64,000 nt of DNA from Granulicella sp. S156 (GTDB lineage Bacteria; Acidobacteriota; Terriglobia; Terriglobales; Acidobacteriaceae), in contig NZ_LMUH01000004.1 of assembly GCF_009766105.1 (NCBI RefSeq), positions 1-64,000 on the forward strand, given 5' to 3'. Both the position numbers and the translations under genes were made by a program. The notes below the pieces were generated by a model. The model did no database searches, was not told the origin of the DNA, and worked only from the letters and a program-made list of their open reading frames with translations. Below are positions 54,797-64,000 of this stretch, in pieces. Within the stretch, counting starts at the first letter, position 1. Each line of letters starts with the position of its first letter.

Positions 54797-56959
54797 CTAC
54801 TTCCAACGCAGTTCAATCAGCGTCGACTCCGAAGGCGATAGCTTCACACTGACGTCTGTATGAGCAGGTTGTAGTGTTGTGCCGGAAGCAACATCGACCA
54901 CCGCGACAGAAGGCATTGTCGCGAGCGCCTTATCGATACGATCCAAGGGGACTCTGATGGTTTGCGCATTCTTCATGTCGTAATTGAAAAATGCGACGTA
55001 AACACCATGTAGAGAAGGACGAACAAAGACGTCTGTAGCTTTATCGCCTGTATCGCCTTCGATGGGACGGAAGGTTTTGTCCTCAGCCGCGACGGATAAC
55101 CAGGAACGACTGTCGTAGACCGCCTGTGCCAGTTCACGGCCCTGGGGATCATCCGCAAGGCGACTGCTGTCGAGGATCATTCCGCCACTGATGACGGCTG
55201 AAAGTAGCCTGCTCTTCCCTTCTGTTACGCTGCGCGCTCCCAGGTCGGCTTTATCGCCGAGGACAACGTGGTCCGGATCGGTGATGTAGAGGTTCTTGCT
55301 CGTCCACCAGCCATAGGTAAGCGAATTGAGCATGTATTCGGTCGACTGATCGCCGCCACTCATATGGCCCTTGGTATCGCAGGAGAGCCGCCGCGCATGT
55401 CCGTACCCCGAGGGAAAAAGAGGAGCGATGGAGAGGCTGAGGAACATACGGTTGCCGGTCTCATCGACGATCTGCTTCATGCCCAGGTTATAGGCCTGGA
55501 TTCCTGTCTGGATCGCTGGATCGAAATGAACTCCTTCAAGCGCACCATGCGAGAGAAAATCGATCTTGAGATATTGGAAGCCGAGCTTCTGAAACTGCTG
55601 GAGATAGTAAGTCGCACGGGCCTTTGCGCCGGGATGCGATGGATCGATAGCCAGGCCTCCATCGACCTTCGGAAGAATGGAGCCGTCCGGCGCCTTCAAC
55701 AGAATGTCGCGGTAGCGATACTTCATATTCGTACCTTCGACGTAGGCATCGAGATCGTCCGACCAGTACGCAAAAGGCGTCCAATAGATACCCGGTTCGA
55801 AACGAGTGCCATCCGGACTGTGCATGGCCTTGATCGTAGCCACAGCATCACTCAGTTGCACCGCATCGAGCTTCGACCAGAAGGCATCAAGATTGAAATA
55901 GACGACTTTGTGGTTGCCAAAGCCCAGCGGCACAAGTTTGTCGCGGACAAAAGCAGCGGAGCTGAGATAACGCTTGTCGTCGATTTTATCGGCGTAGGCG
56001 GCCCAACTGTTCCATCCCATGGGGGCTCCTGCAGCCCACTTGAGAGGCGCATGGATAGCCGCATTGGCAGCGCCATAGGATTCGAGTCCGTCGCGCCAGT
56101 CAGAGAAGGACCCAATAAAGATGCGGGGAGAACGCACATGTTCCCCGTGCACGATGCCGTGAGGAACTGTGTCATGCGTATCGGTGCGCACGCCTGTAGG
56201 AGACGAGATGCCCCCATAGATATCGAGGTCGGTCAGATGGCCGTCCGCAGCATGGGCTTCAATAGCCGTCTTCCAGGTGTCGTGCGTGATAGACCCGAGA
56301 ATCAGTGCCTGACGGCTCGCGTTGTCATAGATCGCTGTAACTTCGTCACTCGTGAAGGTCCGACCGGGCTGCAGGTCTGCGACGGGAACACTGTCGTAGC
56401 GGAACCACATATCGTTGTCGAAGGGAACGTGGAGGACACGTAACGATTTACTGCCCTCGATCTGGACCGGGTCCACACCTTTGAGCACCACCGCATCGAA
56501 GTGCCGAGTACCGACTGTCCCTGTCTTCGGCTCGAGTTCTGCCTCGATAGCCATCCAAGGCTTTCCATCGTTCAGCCAGATACGCTGCAAGAGCTCCGGC
56601 AGCCCTGGAGCCGTGCTACGAATCTCGTATTCGTGCTCAGTAACCGCGCCGGCAGTATGCGGGAGTTTGACCAGTTCGTGAGTCGTATAGGCGGCAGTCG
56701 AGAGTTGGCGTCCATCTTCAAGCTGCGCGCCGCTCGTTATACCGAGAAGCTTGTGGCCATCACGCCACTCAATATCCATCGTTCCAGCCAGGCGATGATA
56801 GTGAATCGTGAGCAACTGGTTTTGAATGGTTATTTCTCGTTGAGAGTCTGGCGGGCTTGCCTGCGCGACAAGCTGCGCGGTAGTGAAACATGCAATCGCG
56901 GCAATGACCATCGTTCCGGTTATTGTTGATACCCGCAGCAGACTTACATCGCGTTTCAT
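54797..56959 (-). CDS. GH27/GH36-like alpha-galactosidase
   Basis: 720 residues with an N-terminal signal (STITGTMVIAAIACFTTAQLVAQ). A beta-sandwich-like domain (about 35-290) precedes the catalytic barrel, which begins AAGAPMGWNSWAAYADKID and carries FQYLKIDFLSHG, the clan-D nucleophile region (Asp in KIDF), plus FLSLSIAPLFPSGYGHARRLSCDTKG. It is longer than plain GH27 and may belong to a separate subfamily of alpha-galactosidase or related alpha-glycosidases. Directly upstream of the fucosidase and SGNH genes. Confidence 0.85.
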   Translation of the reverse strand: MKRDVSLLRVSTITGTMVIAAIACFTTAQLVAQASPPDSQREITIQNQLLTIHYHRLAGTMDIEWRDGHKLLGITSGAQLEDGRQLSTAAYTTHELVKLPHTAGAVTEHEYEIRSTAPGLPELLQRIWLNDGKPWMAIEAELEPKTGTVGTRHFDAVVLKGVDPVQIEGSKSLRVLHVPFDNDMWFRYDSVPVADLQPGRTFTSDEVTAIYDNASRQALILGSITHDTWKTAIEAHAADGHLTDLDIYGGISSPTGVRTDTHDTVPHGIVHGEHVRSPRIFIGSFSDWRDGLESYGAANAAIHAPLKWAAGAPMGWNSWAAYADKIDDKRYLSSAAFVRDKLVPLGFGNHKVVYFNLDAFWSKLDAVQLSDAVATIKAMHSPDGTRFEPGIYWTPFAYWSDDLDAYVEGTNMKYRYRDILLKAPDGSILPKVDGGLAIDPSHPGAKARATYYLQQFQKLGFQYLKIDFLSHGALEGVHFDPAIQTGIQAYNLGMKQIVDETGNRMFLSLSIAPLFPSGYGHARRLSCDTKGHMSGGDQSTEYMLNSLTYGWWTSKNLYITDPDHVVLGDKADLGARSVTEGKSRLLSAVISGGMILDSSRLADDPQGRELAQAVYDSRSWLSVAAEDKTFRPIEGDTGDKATDVFVRPSLHGVYVAFFNYDMKNAQTIRVPLDRIDKALATMPSVAVVDVASGTTLQPAHTDVSVKLSPSESTLIELRWK

Positions 56960-56994
56960 GGCAGATCCTCCATTGTTTTATAGATGAAAAAGGA

Positions 56995-57025
56995 GGACAG
57001 AACGGTCTGGATGTCGGTTCTGTCC
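56995..57025. terminator. Hairpin after the Ig-like gene
   Basis: 9-bp stem (GGACAGAAC at 56995-57003 with GTTCTGTCC at 57017-57025) with a 13-base loop. It lies downstream of the gene ending at 57144 and before the hydrolase operon start (56959), so it could separate the two transcripts. Confidence 0.45.
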
Positions 57026-57143
57026 CCTGGAGGCACTTCTACTACTAGCGCAACCGGACGAAAGGGTTGTTGGAAGTTATCAAAATTGTGCATGACAACA
57101 AATGTCAAAAACCGGCATTGCTGTCCTGATCCTTGAGGGACGT

Positions 57144-57533
57144 TTAGGGATTAACCACCAGCGTTGTGAATATTGGAATTGTGTCGTTGCTCTCACAAGT
57201 AGGCGAACCCTCAACGTTAGGGGACGTAAAGCTCGCACTTATATAGTAGGTGCCAGCCGCCGGCGGAGTCCACGTAGTCTCAGACCCCGAACCAATGTAC
57301 GAGGCACCTACATTGGGGTTAGGACTGCTTGATGAAAAATAAGTAATTTCGGGATAACCGTTTTGCGGGTTGCAATTCGCGGTGAGTGTGACCGATTGCC
57401 CGAGTGTTATTGGGCTTGAATTGACCGAAACTCCAAGATAGAGAGTTTGGGCATTTCCTGACATCGTCAGGAAAAGGCACAACGCAGCCAGAAGACATGT
57501 GAGGGTAGAGATTTTTCTAGAGATGAGGCGCAT
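57144..57533 (-). CDS. Small secreted Ig-like domain protein
   Basis: 129 residues. Signal peptide MRLISRKISTLTCLLAALCLFLTMSGNAQ, then one beta-sandwich-like domain: LGVSVNSSPITLGQSVTLTANCNPQNG with TTWTPPAAGTYYISASFTSP, the pattern of bacterial Ig-like (Big) domains, and a two-Cys pair. There is no anchor. It stands alone between the TonB-dependent receptor and the glycoside hydrolase operon, on the same strand as both. Function unknown. Confidence 0.75.
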   Translation of the reverse strand: MRLISRKISTLTCLLAALCLFLTMSGNAQTLYLGVSVNSSPITLGQSVTLTANCNPQNGYPEITYFSSSSPNPNVGASYIGSGSETTWTPPAAGTYYISASFTSPNVEGSPTCESNDTIPIFTTLVVNP

Positions 57534-57613
57534 GTCGTTGAACTCCTCTTTCTAGTTACTCTGTTACGTGGAAGCAAAGCGCATTGCGAACTTCTAAAAG
57601 AGTGCAATGTGCC

Positions 57614-57671
57614 CCAGGAAGCTGTCGGATATAGGGCCAGATGATGGCCCTATATCTGACAGAGTTCCTGG
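57614..57671. terminator. Long hairpin after the TonB-dependent receptor gene
   Basis: An 18-bp stem (57622-57639 with 57645-57662, one wobble) extended by a second 7-bp stem (CCAGGAA at 57614-57620 with TTCCTGG at 57665-57671). It starts 11 bp past the receptor stop on the minus strand. It is the strongest hairpin in the window by stem length. Confidence 0.7.
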
Positions 57672-57681
57672 TACCGTGACG

Positions 57682-60600
57682 CTAGAAGACGTACTTCGCT
57701 GAGAGTTGCAGGAACCGAGAGTCTGGCGTGTTCTGTTGGAAGAACTTCGGTCCGGTAATTTGGCCACCGCTCGAACTGTTGCTATTGTTGGATGGGTTGC
57801 CAAGCGTTGGGTGGTTCAAGACGTTGAAGGCGTCTACGCGGAACGAAAGATACTGCTTACGGAATGTAGCGAAGTCCTTGAAGAGCGACATATTGACTCC
57901 GTAGTAGCCAGGACCATAGACAGTGTTCTGTAGGCCACCTAGCAACGCGAGCGCTGCCGACTCACCGGTAACGGGTGAATAGAATTGATATCCACCCGTG
58001 CCGACCGGTGTACCGACTGGCGCGATCGAATTGCCCGGAAGCGGATTGGCGAAGGCGCAAGGGTTGTACCAATTCGTCTTCGTCTTGGTCTTGGTTGCGC
58101 AGGTCACTCCAGGATTGTTTACGAGATCCGGAGTTCCTCCAGGAGTATAAGGATTACGGATCTTTACAGCTCTCGCACCACCAGCTCCTGATGCCGTAGT
58201 GATGTCGGGAGAGACCGAGAACGGCGTGCCGGTCTGGGCGGCGAAGGTAAGGCTAGAAGACCAGCCACCGATGATTTCATCTTCCCAGCGCGATTGATTC
58301 AGAAACGCTCTGCCTTTTCCGAAAGGCAACTGATAGTTGCCGTTCACCGTCAAGCGATGCCTGACGTCGTACGTGGAGTTGGTCCACTCCTGGCTATAAG
58401 GGATCAACGCCAAGTCGCGGTCTCCGACGGAGCTTTCGAGACCGCCGGGATCGCTGTCGTTGGTGAGGCTGTGCGCCCAGGTATAGGTTGCGAGGAAGCT
58501 CAGACCGTGAGATGCGCGCTTCTCCAACTTCGCCTGCAATGAGTTGTAGGAGCTGTCGCCGCCGTAGTGGATGATATCCACTCCACCAAAATCGGGAAAC
58601 GGTTGATACTGCTGCGTGCTGGTACCTGGCGCATAGAGGCCCTGCGTCATATTGGGACTGAGCTGAATCGGAAGGTGGCGCGATCCGTTGCCGACGTAAC
58701 TCAGCGTTGCAGCCATATTGTTAGTAATGGCCCGCTCCACGGACAGGTTGTAGCTTACGGTGTACGGCGTCTTAACGTTGGGGTCGATGCCGTTGACGCT
58801 TGGGTCCTGCACAAAGTTCAGCAGACTGTTGCCAGTCTTGGATACCAATCCTGTCTCCAGCGTGATGCCTTCCGTAGCGAGCGAGGGGCAGTTGCCAATC
58901 ACGCAGTTCGGGGCAGGAATATTCGCCGAGTTGTCCCAGGGGAAGTTGGATCCAAGATTGGTGTTTCCCTCGCTCTGGAGGCCACCATAAAAGAGGCCGA
59001 AGCCGCCGCGAACCACGACCTTTGGCAACGGCTGGTAAGAGAAGCCGATACGCGGAGCGAAGTTGAGGTTTTGTCCGGTCGCCAGACGCTCATTGTCGTT
59101 GTACTGGAGAGCGATGTTGTCTTTGGCCAACGTAGCCAGAAAAGGCGCGCCAAGTACCTGGTTCCGCGAACGGCTGGGAAGCTCATAGACGGCTGTTCCT
59201 GTGGAGATGCCGAGATTGCCGTAATCGATGAAGTTTGCCTGGTTTCCGCTCCTCTCCTTGTAGGGCTCATAGTGGTCGTATCTCAGGCCAAGATTGAGGG
59301 TGAAGTTATGGGCGATCTTCCAGTCATCCTGGAAAAAGGCAGCGTCATACCACTGCGAATCATCGAACGGCGGGGAGGTAGCGATGCCTGCAGTGTTCAT
59401 CTGATTCGCCAGATAGTCCGCTACACCCCAGCCGGTATATTGATTCCCGGGTATTCCTGTGTAGACGTTGTTCCAGAAGTATTGCCCAAGCGGGTTCGGC
59501 GCATACCGGTCGAAGACGCGAAGGGCCTGGAAGGAAACGCCAGCCTTCAACGAATGATTGCCGACAGACTTATTGACATTATCGAGTATCTGGTAGACGT
59601 TTTGGGCCTCGTCCTGTGTGCCTACTGAGCCCCACGGATTGATTTCATTGGGGACACCTCTGGGCACACCACCCAAGCCAGGTCCAGGAAAAGGAACGCC
59701 CCCCAGACCGAGCGATGCGGCGATCGTGCTGCTGTTCGCGTTGGGCTGGAAGTACTGGGAGTGAATCCAGTTATAGCCGAAGCGGAACTCGTTGGTGAGG
59801 GTTGGCGCGAAGGCGTGGGTCTCACTCAGCATGAAGTTCTCGGACAGATTCGTGTCGGTCTGGCCGCCAAAGCCGCCGCCATCGAGAATGGGGCCGAGCG
59901 GAAGCCCATTCCCTTTGATCTCGTGCGCATAGCTATAGCGCGCGTATACCTGGTCCTTCTGACTTACGTTCCAATCCAGCCTCTGGTCCCACTGGATCGT
60001 ATTGTCTGTGTTAACCAAATTCTCGTTGTTGTTGTTGAACGTCTGTCCCGGAAGGCCATAGTTTGGCAGCGGATACATATTGAGAATGTTCTGTGCAACG
60101 GAGTCGACCTGTGCGGGGCACAGAACATTGTTCACTCCATTGCAGGACAACTTCTGGGTACCGCCCGAGGTCGGTTCATAGAGTTGTATGGGCTCGTTTT
60201 GCTGGGTGTAGGTGCTGCTTTGTAACAGCTCGGTGAAGTTTCCCTGGCGCATCAACGCCGTCGGAACGGTCATGATATTCACATTCGCGTACGATATGCG
60301 ATTGGCCTCAATGTCTCCGAAGTAAAAGAAGTGGTTCTTCCAGATTGGAAAGCCGAGAGTGGCCCCGAACTGATTCTCGTGGTATGGCCCTTTAGTGGTC
60401 GCGTTCCAGGGCGTCGAGTCCAGGCTGGTGTTGCGGACATACTCCCACACGTCGCCATGGATCTGATTGGTGCCGGATTTGATGCTGGCGCTCATGACCG
60501 CGCCGGCCGAGTGGCCGAACTCAGAGCTGAAGTTGCTGGTCTGCAGGTTGAACTCAGCCAGCGCATCGGGCGGCGGACGCATCACGAAGCTGGAACCATT

Positions 60601-61245
60601 GAGGAAGTCGATGAGGTTGGTGTTGTTGTCGACGCCGTCCAGAAGAAAGTCGTTCTGTTCGGCGCTCTGGCCGTTGGCCACAAAATCACCGGTACCGCTG
60701 CCACGCGTGTTGCCAAACGGGGGAGCAACACCAGCCGTCAGTTGCGCGATATAAACCCAGTTACGTCCGTTGAGTGGTGTGTTGTTGATCGTCTCGGAGC
60801 TGATGACCTGCCCTACCGAGCTGGTCTGAGTTTCAAGCAGGGGCGCTTCCGTGGAGACCGTCACCTGCTCCGTCACAGCGCCGGGCTTCAGGGCAAACGT
60901 AATGTTCAGACGCTGCTGGATGTCCAGGTGCAGATTCTCACGCACCGTGGTCTGGAAGCTAGGCGCAGTCGCGGTCAGCTTGTAGTTACCGATCTTCACG
61001 GGTGAGAACACAAAAGCACCATCGCTATTGGCCGTGCGTTCCAGCGAAAAGGCAGTGTCCGTGGCGGTGAGGGTGACCTTGGCTCCGGGGATTACAGCAC
61101 CCTGGTCGTCCTGGACGACGCCAGTGATGGCACCCTGGTCAGTCTGTGCCCATGCCGAAGGCACAGTAAAGGCGAGCAGGCAAATAACTATCAGTGCGCT
61201 GCAGAGGAGGAGAATTCTACTTTTATCGACGAAATTTCTAAACAT
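57682..61245 (-). CDS. Oar-like TonB-dependent receptor with N-terminal CarbReg domain
   Basis: 1187 residues, outer membrane. Signal peptide ILLLCSALIVICLLAFTVPSAWAQ; CarbReg/CnaB-like domain QGAITGVVQDDQGAVIPGAKVTLTATD (about 38-120); plug region with VGQVISSETINNTPLNGRNW and a glycine-rich part (FGNTRGSGTGDFVANGQSA); a long barrel with many Asn/Gly/aromatic strands; and the C-terminal SRFLQLSAKYVF ending in Phe, as outer-membrane barrels do. These proteins take up oligosaccharides or other ligands, and Acidobacteria have many. A second receptor lies 119 bp upstream. Confidence 0.92.
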   Translation of the reverse strand: MFRNFVDKSRILLLCSALIVICLLAFTVPSAWAQTDQGAITGVVQDDQGAVIPGAKVTLTATDTAFSLERTANSDGAFVFSPVKIGNYKLTATAPSFQTTVRENLHLDIQQRLNITFALKPGAVTEQVTVSTEAPLLETQTSSVGQVISSETINNTPLNGRNWVYIAQLTAGVAPPFGNTRGSGTGDFVANGQSAEQNDFLLDGVDNNTNLIDFLNGSSFVMRPPPDALAEFNLQTSNFSSEFGHSAGAVMSASIKSGTNQIHGDVWEYVRNTSLDSTPWNATTKGPYHENQFGATLGFPIWKNHFFYFGDIEANRISYANVNIMTVPTALMRQGNFTELLQSSTYTQQNEPIQLYEPTSGGTQKLSCNGVNNVLCPAQVDSVAQNILNMYPLPNYGLPGQTFNNNNENLVNTDNTIQWDQRLDWNVSQKDQVYARYSYAHEIKGNGLPLGPILDGGGFGGQTDTNLSENFMLSETHAFAPTLTNEFRFGYNWIHSQYFQPNANSSTIAASLGLGGVPFPGPGLGGVPRGVPNEINPWGSVGTQDEAQNVYQILDNVNKSVGNHSLKAGVSFQALRVFDRYAPNPLGQYFWNNVYTGIPGNQYTGWGVADYLANQMNTAGIATSPPFDDSQWYDAAFFQDDWKIAHNFTLNLGLRYDHYEPYKERSGNQANFIDYGNLGISTGTAVYELPSRSRNQVLGAPFLATLAKDNIALQYNDNERLATGQNLNFAPRIGFSYQPLPKVVVRGGFGLFYGGLQSEGNTNLGSNFPWDNSANIPAPNCVIGNCPSLATEGITLETGLVSKTGNSLLNFVQDPSVNGIDPNVKTPYTVSYNLSVERAITNNMAATLSYVGNGSRHLPIQLSPNMTQGLYAPGTSTQQYQPFPDFGGVDIIHYGGDSSYNSLQAKLEKRASHGLSFLATYTWAHSLTNDSDPGGLESSVGDRDLALIPYSQEWTNSTYDVRHRLTVNGNYQLPFGKGRAFLNQSRWEDEIIGGWSSSLTFAAQTGTPFSVSPDITTASGAGGARAVKIRNPYTPGGTPDLVNNPGVTCATKTKTKTNWYNPCAFANPLPGNSIAPVGTPVGTGGYQFYSPVTGESAALALLGGLQNTVYGPGYYGVNMSLFKDFATFRKQYLSFRVDAFNVLNHPTLGNPSNNSNSSSGGQITGPKFFQQNTPDSRFLQLSAKYVF

Positions 61246-61364
61246 ACATTTGGCCTTCCTTTTGACTCGATGCCGTATAACCGGAATCTTCGTTGCTGTT
61301 CAAATACGACGTATACGTTCGTTTGCCCGGAGAGGCAGGGTTATTGAATAGATCAGTTCTTCTT

Positions 61365-64000
61365 TTAGAAATAAAAGTCTCCTGAGAGCTGTACTGTCCT
61401 GCCTCCGAAGTTCAGACCTGTAATTTGGCCAAAGGTGCTGCTACCGGGGTAATTATTGGGCTCACCATAGCCTGGAACATTGAACACATTGAACACATCG
61501 CCTCGGACCTTGAAGCCCATCCCACGGTAAAGATCAAATCTTTTGAAGAGGGAGAGGTCCGTTTTGTTGAAGCCGGGGCTGTATACCAGAGATCGTCCCG
61601 GCGTTCCATAGGCAGCTCTTGCGCCATTGTCCGAAATGCTCACTTGGCCAGCTGTTACGGGTTTGCCCGGATCTATAGCAACAGGGGGATTAATAAAGGC
61701 GCATGGATTGAACCAGCTCTGCAGGGTTTTTGTTTTCGTTGCGCATGGCAACCCAAATCCAAGCACCGGATCAGAGACACCTCCTGGCTTGAAGGGATCA
61801 GCGATCCTAACGGCATTTGCTCGCCCCACACCACCCGTTGAGTTGTTGCTGGACTGAATGCTGAACGGGTTACCAGATTGCGCAGAGAAGGCTATGTTTG
61901 CAGACCATCCACCTACAAGAGTGTTGGCAACACCCTTATGGTTCATCCACTGCTTACCGTAGCCAAACGGGAGCTCATAGCCTCCTGTCAAGGTAGCCCG
62001 ATGGCGCACATCCTGATACGAGCTGCCATAGTCATAGCTAAGCCCAAGCTGGCGTGCATTGCGGTAATCAATGCTATTGGATGCGTCACTCAGTGGCTGA
62101 CGAGAATCATCGAGTGAATGAGCGAGCGTATACGATGCGGCGAACTGGAGCCCCTTAGAGAACCTACGTTCCAGCTTTGTCTGCAGCGAGTTGTAGTTCG
62201 CATCAGAGCCATAGACGATGTAACTGCCGTAATTCAGGTCAGGATAAGGGCGCGCGGCCTGGGAGTTATCACCGGGCCCCACTGGTAGTGGCTGATTGTT
62301 GGGATCAACTGGCGTCTGTAAATGATGTGTGACCGAACCGACATAGCCAACAGTAGCCGTCAGGTTGGAACTGAAGGAGCGCTGTACCGTCACATTGTAC
62401 TGCTGAGAATACGGTGTTTTCACATCGTCGGAGCCGTTCAAGTTTGGTGAAGCTGCATCCTGGATAATGCCCGTGGCCAAAACCTGAGACCATCCTGTTT
62501 CAAGCGTCTGTCCGTTTGTGGGGCAGGTTCCATAGACACAACCTGCGCTATTGAAATTACTGTTGAACGCAAAGGGAGGATTTACGCCAAGATTCAGAGA
62601 ATAACCAATACCTTCCAGAGCGCCGTAAAAGATGCCGTAGGCTCCTCGAATAACCGTTTTATCGTTGACGGAGTATGCAAATCCGATGCGAGGCGCAAAG
62701 TTCTTATAGTCGGGCTTCACCAGATAATCGTTATCCGTGTATTGCACGACCACGCCATCTTTCGCAAAGTTTGCAAGCAGGTTGGCGGGCAAAGGATTAT
62801 TGCGAGTGCTGCTTGGCAACAGATATGTACCACCGGTGATGTTTTCCGCCGGGTTATAGTTCAGCACCGGGACATTCGGGCGGAAGTTCCCCATCTGATC
62901 GTTGCGTTCCCGCGCCGGCGTGGTGTACTCATAACGCAGACCAGCGTTTACGGTAAGCCGCGAGGTGGCTTTCCAGTCGTCCTGGAAGTAGCCCGCACGC
63001 ACCCAATAGATGTTATTGGTCGTGGTGATATTTGAAAGTGCGGAGCTACTCATCTCATTCAGCAGCATGTCGGCGGCACCGTAGCCGGTTGTTCCCTGGT
63101 TATTGGGATCCTGGGTAAACTTTCCACTAAAACTTATCTGCCCGATCCCGTCATTGGGCTGAAGAGTAGCGACGCGAAGGCTTTGGATGTTTACCCCAAA
63201 GTGCAGAGAATGATTGCGGACGATGCGAGTGACATTATCGTTAATCTGCCAGACATTCTGATGCTCATTGGACGGCTCGTATCCTGATGCGCCGAAATTG
63301 CTAATGCCATTGTTGTTGTTCACATTGAAGGCAGGTATACCGCCGAGATTGGGTCCTGTGAGCAGTCCACCAAGGCCGAAGGATTCCGCAATCCCGGTTT
63401 GGTTATAGCCAGCCTGATAAAAAGCAGAGTGGTTCCAGTTATAGCCATACCGCAGTTCGTTGATAAACTTCTCGCTAAATTCATGCGTTTCGCTGAAAGC
63501 GAAGCTGCGGCTTTGGTTGATGACCGTTGAACCGCCAAAACCGGTCCCGTCCAAAACGCCAAACGGCGCAGGCGAAAACTTAGGCTGATTTTCAAAGCTG
63601 TATCGAGCGAATGCCTGATCGTGACTGGAGATATTCCAGTCTGTTCTTACGTCAAACTGATTCGTGTTTACAGCCTCGTGCCCGTTGAAAATGAAGTTGT
63701 TATAGGTTTGACCGGGGATCCCGAAGTTAGGCTCAGGAAACGCCGCAAGCAGCTTTTGGGCAACTGCATCTATTTGTGTCGGGCAGATGACATTTAGCTG
63801 CCCATTGCACGAAAGGTAATTGCTGGCGCCATTTGTCCCTGGTGCTGGACCGCCTGCGTTATACAGCTGCCTGTTGTTACCATTCGTGAGCGACGATTGC
63901 AGTAATTCACTAAAGTTTCCCTGACGCATCAGGTCCGTCGGTACAGTGTATTCGCCAGAGGAGCTTGTAGTAACTTCTCGCAGACCCTGATAATCACCAA
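61365..64000 (-). CDS. Oar-like TonB-dependent receptor, 5' end beyond the window
   Basis: The frame is open past the right edge (reading into GDYQGLREVTTSSSGEYTV), so the N-terminal signal, CarbReg and plug domains are not seen. About 878 residues are visible. They are the barrel part, like the neighbour: TYNNFIFNGHEAVNTNQFDVRTDWNIS, PFGVLDGTGFGGSTVINQSRSFAFSETHEFS, KTVIRGAYGIFYGALEGIGYS and the C-terminal GGRTVQLSGDFYF ending in Phe. It is clearly a paralogue of the receptor at 57682. The ATG at 63929 is an internal Met, not the start. Confidence 0.92.
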   Translation of the reverse strand, partial: GDYQGLREVTTSSSGEYTVPTDLMRQGNFSELLQSSLTNGNNRQLYNAGGPAPGTNGASNYLSCNGQLNVICPTQIDAVAQKLLAAFPEPNFGIPGQTYNNFIFNGHEAVNTNQFDVRTDWNISSHDQAFARYSFENQPKFSPAPFGVLDGTGFGGSTVINQSRSFAFSETHEFSEKFINELRYGYNWNHSAFYQAGYNQTGIAESFGLGGLLTGPNLGGIPAFNVNNNNGISNFGASGYEPSNEHQNVWQINDNVTRIVRNHSLHFGVNIQSLRVATLQPNDGIGQISFSGKFTQDPNNQGTTGYGAADMLLNEMSSSALSNITTTNNIYWVRAGYFQDDWKATSRLTVNAGLRYEYTTPARERNDQMGNFRPNVPVLNYNPAENITGGTYLLPSSTRNNPLPANLLANFAKDGVVVQYTDNDYLVKPDYKNFAPRIGFAYSVNDKTVIRGAYGIFYGALEGIGYSLNLGVNPPFAFNSNFNSAGCVYGTCPTNGQTLETGWSQVLATGIIQDAASPNLNGSDDVKTPYSQQYNVTVQRSFSSNLTATVGYVGSVTHHLQTPVDPNNQPLPVGPGDNSQAARPYPDLNYGSYIVYGSDANYNSLQTKLERRFSKGLQFAASYTLAHSLDDSRQPLSDASNSIDYRNARQLGLSYDYGSSYQDVRHRATLTGGYELPFGYGKQWMNHKGVANTLVGGWSANIAFSAQSGNPFSIQSSNNSTGGVGRANAVRIADPFKPGGVSDPVLGFGLPCATKTKTLQSWFNPCAFINPPVAIDPGKPVTAGQVSISDNGARAAYGTPGRSLVYSPGFNKTDLSLFKRFDLYRGMGFKVRGDVFNVFNVPGYGEPNNYPGSSTFGQITGLNFGGRTVQLSGDFYF

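Noticed and set aside
55268-56443. 391-residue plus-strand frame opposite the alpha-galactosidase-like gene
   Set aside because: Antisense shadow of a gene with signal peptide and clan-D motifs.
58567-59628. 353-residue plus-strand frame opposite the TonB-dependent receptor
   Set aside because: Antisense shadow; Val/Arg-rich composition typical of reverse frames in barrel genes.

Overview
The window looks like chromosomal DNA of an acidobacterium of the Terriglobia type (Granulicella/Terriglobus/Edaphobacter-like). This is inferred from the two very large TonB-dependent receptors with an N-terminal carboxypeptidase-regulatory-like (Oar/CarbReg) domain, the paired Wzi-like proteins, the GH95 and clan-D hydrolases with signal peptides, and the many intergenic palindromes, including a CTAAAG-core family. 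No rRNA, tRNA or CRISPR array was seen. Nearly the whole 64 kb concerns making, decorating, exporting and possibly degrading surface glycans and glycolipids.

Layout. (A) 1-10476: the end of a membrane protein, a small secreted Gly/Ser-rich protein, then a minus-strand exopolysaccharide operon with a Wza-like exporter, a Wzc-like tyrosine autokinase and five GT4/GT1-fold glycosyltransferases. (B) 11001-13074: a plus-strand GT2 and GT4 pair behind a structured repeat. (C) 13131-26521: a tightly overlapping minus-strand gene set that reads as a specialised-metabolite cluster. It holds a single-module NRPS (C-A-PCP-TE) whose A-domain residues match the glycine code closely, three stand-alone condensation-like acyltransferases, two MGT/RhlB-like GT1 enzymes, a rhamnosyltransferase-type GT2 and a DrrAB-type ABC exporter. 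I infer a glycosylated, multiply acylated lipid-glycine conjugate. This is the most unusual part of the window. (D) 26986-28431: AT-richer DNA with no convincing gene.

(E) 28432-44375: a second, separate surface-polysaccharide locus with a long SLBB-domain exporter, a kinase-less Wzz-like protein, a GT2-like protein, a GT4 relic, a methyltransferase, a GT9, a double GT2, a Wzy-like polymerase, a Wzx-like flippase, a Wzi-like protein and an initiating sugar-phosphate transferase. Together these make an almost complete Wzx/Wzy-type pathway. (F) 44975-49181: a small outer-membrane beta-barrel protein and the four dTDP-L-rhamnose genes (rfbC convergent with rfbB-rfbA-rfbD). These could supply dTDP-rhamnose to the polysaccharide loci and to the GTs of region C. 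(G) 49473-64000: a second Wzi-like protein, then an SGNH hydrolase, a GH95 alpha-L-fucosidase and a GH27/36-like alpha-galactosidase in a row, a secreted Ig-like protein, and two Oar-like TonB-dependent receptors, the last cut by the window edge.

Limits: all functions come from reading motifs and family resemblance by eye. No database search was run, so sugar and acyl specificities are not known and several start codons are uncertain, as noted per gene.
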